A DNA stretch of 64,000 bases, taken from positions 74,895,257-74,959,256 of the forward strand of contig NC_077238.1 of the NCBI RefSeq assembly GCF_947179165.1, written 5' to 3'. Source of the DNA: Solanum dulcamara (Eukaryota > Streptophyta > Magnoliopsida > Solanales > Solanaceae). Positions 57,240 through 64,000 of this stretch are shown one piece after another (positions within the stretch are counted from its first letter, which is position 1; each line of letters starts with the position of its first letter). The notes beneath the pieces are model-generated. The model was given only the letters and a program-made list of their open reading frames with translations. It was not told the origin of the DNA and did no database searches. The position numbers were made by a program, and so were the translations under genes.

Positions 57240-58620
57240 TAACACACATTACAACGGTGTCAGGACAATAGCTCTAGTTGAGTCCGAAGAAGAGCCAGCA
57301 GTTCGTGGGCGTGGTAGAGGGAGAGGCTAGAGAGGTAGGCAAGGCAGGGGTAGAGGAAGGGCAACACCTGCCAGAGTAGAGGTTCCTATTGAGGAGGTGC
57401 TGGTAAGTGAGGCCCCTCTTTCTCCCCATAATGAGTCCGAGGGAGAGGTGAAAGCTGGAGGAGAATAGGAGCAGGCTAAACAGAGGAGGATAACCAAACT
57501 GAGGCTGCTGGTATTCCCCCTCTAGACCCAATTTTCGCCCAGCAGATCATGGCCTTCCTGAGTGGCTTAGCTGGCACGGGCGCCATCCCTACTATGCATG
57601 CAGCACCAGCTGTTGATCGTCCGTTTGCTGCTGTAGTTCCGCAAACAGATAGGGTGGTAGGCACATATGCTTTCTTCAGGCCACTGATGGGTCCGGTAAT
57701 GACGGGTATTGAGCATGACATGCTCACTAAGTTCCTCAAACTCAAACCTTCAGTTTTTCTTGGTACTTAAAATGAGGATGCCTACGAGTTTATTTTTGAT
57801 TGCTATAAGAGGTTGTACAAACTGGGTATAGTGTATCAGCATGGAGTGAAGTTAGTTACTTTCCAACTATAGGGTGAGGCCAAACAGTAATGGAGGGCCT
57901 ATTTGGAGTGCCGTTCGCTTGTATTTCCCCCACTCACTTGGGCTCAGTTCCATGCTCTGTTTCTAGAGAAGTATGTGCCCCATACCTTGAGGTACAAAAA
58001 GAAGGACGAATTTATGTCCCTTGAGCAGGGAAGATTATTAGTGGCTGCTTATGAGGTCAAATTTCATGCATAGTCCACGTACGCTACTCAACTAGTCACT
58101 ACTAAGGAGGAGAGGGTCAGGTTGTTCATGAAGGGGTTGAACCCTGAGTTGCAGGTACTTTCTGTTCATATGACTTTGTCCGGCAGGAGTTTCAACGAAG
58201 TCACAAACTTAGTTGAAGGTGTGAGGAAGGATGGTCAAGCCAAGACTTCGGCTAAAAGGCCCAATAGTGCAGGTAACTTCTAGGGATTCTATTCCAGAGG
58301 GTTAGGCAGGCTGGTGATTGCTGCTCGGCTAATTCAGTTAGCACTGCCCGCTTCCACTGGCAATTTTTCAGGTACTCCACAGCTGCATCAGGCACATGAG
58401 GGTTAGGGAGTTTCATTTTCAAGCAGCCGCCCATCTTTTAATCAAGACTATTTTAACTGTGGTGAGCCACGACATATACGAAGGGAGTGCCCTCACCCCC
58501 GCGGGACAGTTTTAGCATCCCAACAGGCCCGAGTAGTGGTTCCAGCAGCTGGAGGGAACAGTAGCTGAAGACATCCACAAGGTGGGCGAGGAGGAAATCT
58601 GAGAGGCCGTGAGGGCCAAG
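57240..58620 (+). pseudogene. Gypsy gag
   Basis: The N-terminal region is Arg/Gly-rich (RGRGRGRG-like near 57310). It is followed by the capsid segment in the frame at 57549-57770 and further broken frames with LEKYVP, then a CCHC-type knuckle reading YFNCGEPRHIRRECPHP near 58450-58500. The first knuckle Cys has no counterpart in the same frame. Stops interrupt at about 57330, 57770 and 57872. Confidence 0.8.
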
Positions 58621-58663
58621 GTAGAAGTAGTGCAGTCAAGGAGCAGTCCAGCCAGGCAAGGAA

Positions 58664-61600
58664 ATGGCCCATCAGGATGAGCGAGCTCAATTTTATGCAT
58701 TTTCAGGCAAAACCGAGGCAGAGGCATTTGACGCAGTTATCATAGGTACTATTCTTGTTTATGACCGGATGACTACTATTTTATTTAATTCGGGTTCCAC
58801 TCATTCCTATGTGTCTGTAAGATATGCCTTTGGTTTTGTTGCATTGTGTGATATATTGGATACTCCTGTTCATGTTTCTACCCCTGTTGGAGAGTCAGCC
58901 ATAGTTACCCATGTGTATCATTCTTGTTCTATTGTGTTTTTGGGATACGAGACTTAGATTGACTTAGTGATCTTAGACATGATAGAATTTGATGTGGTCT
59001 TAGGCATGACTTGGTTGTCCCCCTACTTTGCGGTACTTAATTTCAATGCAAAGACCGTGGCTCTAGAGATCCTGGAAGGAAAAGGTTAGAGTGGAAAGGG
59101 GTGTACAAGCCTAAGCCAGCTAAGGCATATCCTTTCTCCAGGCTAGAAAAATGGTGGGGCAAGGTTGTTTGGCCTATTTGGACCATATCCGGAATGTGAA
59201 AGTAGAGTCTATTTCTATTGAGTCTATTCAGTAGTGTGTTTGTTTTAAGAAGTTTTCCCTTTAGACTTGCCTGGTATGCCTCCTGACCGAGACATAGATT
59301 TCTGCATTAACTTAGAGTTGGGTACCCATTCAATTTTCATTCCTCCCTACTGTATGGCTCCAACGGAGTTGAGAGAGCTTAAGACTCACATTCAGGAGCT
59401 TCTTGACAAGGTGTTCATTCGTTCTAGTGCTTCCCCTTAGGGTACTTCGGTCTTGTTTGTCAAGAAAAAAGATGGTAGCATGGGAATGTGCATTGACTAC
59501 CGATAGATGAATAAGGTCATCATCAGAAATAAATATCTGTTGCCTCATATTTATGACCTATTTGACCAGTTATAAGGTGCTTCAGTCTTATCAAAGATTG
59601 ATCTCAGGTCTGGGTATCATCAGTTAAAAATTAAGCCCGAGGATGTGCCCATAATAACCTTTAGGACCAGGTATGAGCACTATAAATTTTTAGTAATGTC
59701 CTTTGGGTTGACCAATGCACCTATAGCTTTCATGAGTTTGATGAATGAGGTATTCAAACCATTCCTGGATTCATTTGTGATAGTGTTTTTTTTATGGGAA
59801 CAGACCCTACACGAGGCTCCCACCTCTCGTGCACAGTCAAGGGTTGAGCATCACCCCCAAGCCTTAACATAAATAAACAAAGTAAAATATACAAGGAGGG
59901 GGACATAAAACTTACCTCCGATCCTATGGTGGTTCATAAGTCGGCTAACCTATTAAGGTCAGCTAACTCATCCCCGATACAAAAAAGAGACTAACTATAA
60001 CTAGAAAGCAGTAAACCTATGAGAGGACTCCTCCCGGTACAAATCAACTAAGAAAGCATAAATGAGGAAGACTCTCCCCGTCCATGAGAAAAAAGGAAAG
60101 TAACCTACACTAGTCCTATTCAACTTGCTACGTACCAGACATAGCTCCATTGAAACAGAAAAAGTATACGAAACTTCTATCTCGCATGGGATGGGAAACT
60201 TCTTTTCATCTTTGCTCTTTTTAGTCTTGTCGTACCAAGTAAATCCAGGTGAAGTGTGCCATTGTATCAGTATCATGATTATCAGCTAAGGAGGCTGCAT
60301 GGGGGTCCAAGTATATGGTTGCTGCAGGTATTAAAGAATGTTGGAGTGTGCTGGAGAGGCCCTAGTAAGCCATGCTTTAGTGTCCATTCATTTACAACTA
60401 TGTGGACCTGCACCTACACTTGGACAAAAATTATATGCGAAATTGTCTAAGTGTGAATTTTGGCTGGCTTCAGTTGCCTTTTTGGGCTATTTTATTTTAA
60501 AGGAAGGGGTAATGATAGACCCACAGAAGATTGAGGCAGCTAATAATTAGGCTAGGCCCAGCTCTGTGACAAAGGTTAGAAGTTTTGTGGGGCTAACCAG
60601 TTCCTATCAGCAGTTCGTGAAAAACTTTGTTTCTGTTGCTACTTACTTGACCAGATTGACTAAAAAGGAAGTACCATTCGAGTGGACTGACAAGTGTGAA
60701 GAGAGCTTCCAAAAGATCAAAACTCTTCTGACCAGAACACTAATTTTGACCCTACCTATCGAAGGTAAAGATTTTATTATTTATTGTGATGCTTCACATT
60801 CCGGTTTGGGTGCTGTGTTGATGCCGGATAAGAATATTGTAGCATATGATTCGCGATAATTGAAGGTGTATGAGAGGAACTACCCGATTTATGACTTAGA
60901 GTTGGCAGCGGTAATATTTGCACTAAAAATTTGGAGACATTATTTGTATGGTGTAAAGTGTGAGGTTTTTACTGATCATTGCAGCTTATGTCAAGTGTTT
61001 ACCCAGAATGACTTGAATTTGAGACAACGAAGGTGGATGGAGTTGCTTAAGGACTATGATATCACTATCCAGTACTATCTAGGAAGGGTTAATGTGGTAG
61101 CAGATCTATTGAGCCAAAAACCGGTGAGCATGGGCAGTTTAGCTTATTTAGGGGCCCTTAAACAACCTCTGGCTAGAGAAATTCAGGCTTTGAAGGCCAG
61201 GTCCATGAGGCTAGACATCTCGGAGAAAGGTGGGATAATGGTCGAAGTTGATCTAAGGCGCACTTTCATAGAAGAGATCAAGACCAAGCAGTTTGAGGAT
61301 GTAAACTTAAATGAAATTAGAGAGAAGGTGTTGATGGACAAGGCTCTAGACTCAACACTAGATGCAGGTGGGGTGCTTCATTTTAGGGGAAGGATTTGTG
61401 TTCTCCGGGTAGATGGACTAATTCAAAAGATCTTGTTTGAATATCATGGTTCACGATACTTTATTCACCCTAGAGTGACTACGATGTATCAAGACTTGAA
61501 ATGGCTATATTGGTGGCCGAGTATGAAGAAAGACATAGCTGAATATGTAGACAAGTGTCAAAACTACCAACAGGTGAACTATGAGCACTAAAGACCTGCA

Positions 61601-62700
61601 GATTTATTGCAAAGAATGTACATTCCTGAATGGAAGTGGGAGAGAATAGCCATGGATTTTGTGGTGGGACTTCCTAAAACTTTGGGAAAGCCTGACTTTA
61701 TTTAGGTGGTGGTTGACAGGTTAACTAAGTCAACACACTTCATTCCGGTTAAAGTGGATTACAATGCACAACAACTGGCCAGAATTTATGTGAAGGAGAT
61801 AGTAAGACTGCACGGGGTGTCCCTTTCTATCATTTCGGACCATGGTACGTAGTTCACTTCTAAAATTTGGGGTAAGTTGCATGAAGGGTTGAGTACTCAC
61901 CTTACTTTCAGCACAACTTTCCACCCTCAGACAGACGGGCAGTCGGAAAGGACTATCCAAGTGCTGGAAGATATGTTGAGGGCGTGTGTTATAGACTTCG
62001 GGGGACATTAGAACAAGTTTTTTCCCTTGTGTGAATTCTCGTACAACAATAGATACCACTCCAATATTGATATAACACCATTCGAAACCCTGCATGGGAG
62101 GGGATGCAGGTCTCCCATAGGGTGGTTTAAAGCTGGTGAAGTGGAGCCATTGTGGGTTGACTTTGTGAGGGATGCTCAATATAAGGCAAGAACCATCCAA
62201 GCTAAGCTTCTAGCAGCACAAAGTAGTCAGAAGGAGTATGCTGATCGAAAAGTAAGGGATATGACATTCGAGGCTAGTGAACAAGTACTTCTAAGAGTGT
62301 CACCCATTAAAGGGGTGATGAGATTTGGCAAGAATGGGAAACTCAGTCCTTATTACATTGACCCTTTTAAAATTCTTGATTGTGTAGGGCTAGTGGCGTA
62401 CAGGTTAGCCTTACCACCTAGCTTGTCTGGAGTACACTTGGTGTTCCTTGTGTCTATGCTAAAAAAATACCATGGGAATAAAGACTACATCATTAAATAG
62501 GACTCGGTGTTATTAGACAAAGAACTTCAGTATGAAGAAGAGCCAGTTGCAATTCTTGATCGCGACGTTTGGAAATTGAGGACTAAGGAGATCAACATGA
62601 TTAAAGTGTAATAGAAACATCGTTCGGTAGAAAAAGCTACTTGGGAGACTGAGAAAGACATGCGAGACAAGTATCCTCAACTGTTTGACAAAACAGGTGC
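58664..62700 (+). pseudogene. Gypsy pol with interrupted RT and altered protease
   Basis: Protease reads LFNSGSTHSYVS at 58781-58820: the catalytic Asp of DSG is Asn. RT begins near 59270 and has conserved blocks until FVIVFF (about 59795). There the catalytic FIDD box is missing, replaced by about 630 bp of unrelated DNA ending near 60430 before LYAKLSKCEFWL. RNase H (60566-61130) keeps YCDASHSGLG, LELAA and TDH. Integrase (61410-62200) keeps the zinc region (one CQNC reads CQNY) and HPQTDGQSERT. The tail ends in 62496-62700. Non-functional. Confidence 0.85.
59796..60430. other. Foreign insertion replacing the RT catalytic segment
   Basis: About 630 bp has no counterpart in the related pol copy at 7860-7985, and about 110 bp of RT is missing. 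A minus-strand open stretch of 91 codons (60276-60001) has no recognisable domain. The composition is more GC-rich at its left edge. No TSD or TIR found; possibly captured host or transposon sequence. Confidence 0.6.
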
Positions 62701-62740
62701 TACTTTATATTTACTTTAGCCCTATTTTCCCTAATTAGTC

Positions 62741-64000
62741 ACTCGAGGATGAGTGATCGGTAAATTGATATCTATTATAACTACCTGTCCCCGTCGTTAG
62801 GAATAGGCCAATGAGGAAAGATTTTGGCTAGAAAACTTTGGATGGTAACTTCGGAAAATTTGAGCCTAGGCTAAACTTGGACGAATTTTGAGTCATGTGA
62901 AGTTTAGGGCGATCATGTGAATGATGAAAGGTAAAATCTATAATTTTATTGGTCAAGCTGATAGCCAAGACGATACGGAGTATTTACGGATTTACAAAAT
63001 CGCATTCGGGCGAGTAAAACTCTCAAAATCAAATTTGGCGTGAAGGGTATAATTTTAATACATCTTTGGAAGGGGTGTGTTGTGAAATGGGGGCTTGGTG
63101 CAAAAAATTCGAGCTCACTATTTCTCCATATCCCACTAGAGTGGGATTATTCCCGTCATAGTGGGATGGGTCCCGCTAAAGCGAGGCAGTCGCAACTTAA
63201 GTCATGAAAAAGTTTAGAAACAGTCTTTTTCTGCAAAATCAGTCTCTAAAGCTTCAAGAGGAGACCTAGAGTGAATTCTACCAATTTTCAATGAATTTCC
63301 ATGCTTAAAATAGGGTTTTTACTCTGTAGATTCATACTTTGATTCATAGAAACTAGATAGTATGGGTGATAATTATTGGGGGAGGGTTTGAATTGAAAAT
63401 CTATGGTGGGAATTAGTTCTAGGGTAAGGTTAGGATCAAGGGTTGGCCTACAGTGTGAAATTATGTTATATTTCCTGATAGTTAGGCCATTGTGTTGATC
63501 CTTTATATGTATTTACTGTTTTCTAAACCAAGAACAAAAAGAACGAACCCGAAAAGGGAAGGCTCTTGCACTGTAAGGTTGTTGAAGCTTGAATTTGAGG
63601 TAGGTGGTGGTTTAGTTTCCCGTATGTATTTCATATACTTGTTAAATTGCTTTATGCTATGCATGTATGTTTATGAATAGGGAAACATGCTAGATTATGT
63701 GTGAAATGATCACTTGCTGGCCTGTTTGTATGATGAACTTGTTCTTGGTGATATAAATGCTGTAAATACTAAAGGTATTTGTGATTGTGGTACCTTAGGA
63801 TCAAGTGTCACATTCCGATACTTAATTTGAATCGGGTGTCACGTTCCAATGCATAATTGGATCGGATGTCATGTTTTGACACAAAATTGATTGTTTGTAG
63901 GTCCCTTGAGAGAACCCTAGGGTAAAGTTATAGCGTGTGGAAGTTATTGAGTTGTGATATTTCTGAATAATAGTTGAACTCGAGATTGGTTGACTTATTT
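62741..64000 (+). repeat. 3' LTR, cut by the window edge
   Basis: Collinear with 55165-56440. The first ~190 bp are identical to the upstream LTR; beyond 62927 the two differ at roughly one in ten positions. Three hairpin units occur at about 63797-63890, against four in the other LTR. Confidence 0.82.

Larger units (their letters stand above)
57016..62740 (+). mobile_element. Tekay-like Ty3/Gypsy internal region (best preserved copy)
   Basis: PBS (57020-57031), gag (57240-58300), zinc knuckle (about 58447), protease (58664-59060), RT (59270-60550, interrupted), RNase H (60566-61130), integrase (61330-62300) and a C-terminal tail (62300-62690), followed by the 3' LTR. Domain order PR-RT-RH-IN with a tail resembling a chromodomain fits the Tekay/Del chromovirus clade. 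Many stops, an active-site change in protease and a foreign insertion in RT make it non-autonomous. Confidence 0.88.

Noticed and set aside
61730..62200. Minus-strand 156-codon frame (and similar at 54145-54474)
   Set aside because: Antisense shadows of the integrase coding region; present wherever integrase is open.

Overview
The window is plant nuclear DNA, almost certainly Solanaceae and most likely Solanum. A complete tRNA-derived SINE of the Solanaceae TS family lies at 43054-43289, there are Tekay-type Ty3/Gypsy chromoviruses of the kind common in tomato and potato, and low-copy genes have plant intron/exon structure. It is a repeat-dominated tract: I see three host loci in 64 kb, all between about 33 and 50 kb. 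Every identification rests on reading motifs and comparing parts of the window with each other; no database search was run.

Layout. 1-4.33 kb: a decayed minus-strand Tekay-like element (pol, gag, PBS, 5' LTR). 4.34-11.85 kb: a plus-strand relative, head to head with the first, with both LTRs. 11.85-14.37 kb: fragment of another LTR and AT-rich sequence. 14.4-32.5 kb: a stack of nested LTR elements. The clearest layer is a solo LTR at 18901-29211 with a CCGGT target-site duplication (TSD). Two smaller solo LTRs are inserted in it, each with a perfect 5-bp TSD, plus a hAT-like MITE. Also in the stack are a 5'-truncated RTE LINE with a 16-bp TSD and a Copia gag/protease fragment.

33.1-46 kb: a plus-strand gene for a SAP-domain protein. 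Three consecutive exons are tandem copies of one SAP-encoding exon together with its intron. Its last intron (about 5.4 kb) is filled with a Stowaway MITE, a Tat-type protease fragment inside an inverted repeat, an RTE LINE carrying a TS SINE, and a 1.14-kb TRIM-like LTR element. 47.6-48.1 kb: an intact minus-strand calmodulin-like protein. 48.6-49.9 kb: a minus-strand BAHD acyltransferase with both family motifs but one frameshift. 50.8-51.2 kb: an organelle-like insert carrying a piece of LSU rRNA. 51.2-51.9 kb: a hAT-type non-autonomous element with an exact 8-bp TSD.

53.7-64 kb: a tandem Tekay-like arrangement (truncated integrase, LTR, internal region, LTR running off the window). The two integrase/LTR copies share an exactly identical 575-bp tract inside otherwise clearly diverged sequence.

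No retrotransposon here looks coding-competent. The host genes look unrelated in function. The strongest novelty candidates are the triplicated SAP exon, the identity tract, the nested insertions whose TSDs give relative dates, and the TRIM-like element whose empty site is preserved in an inverted paralogous copy.
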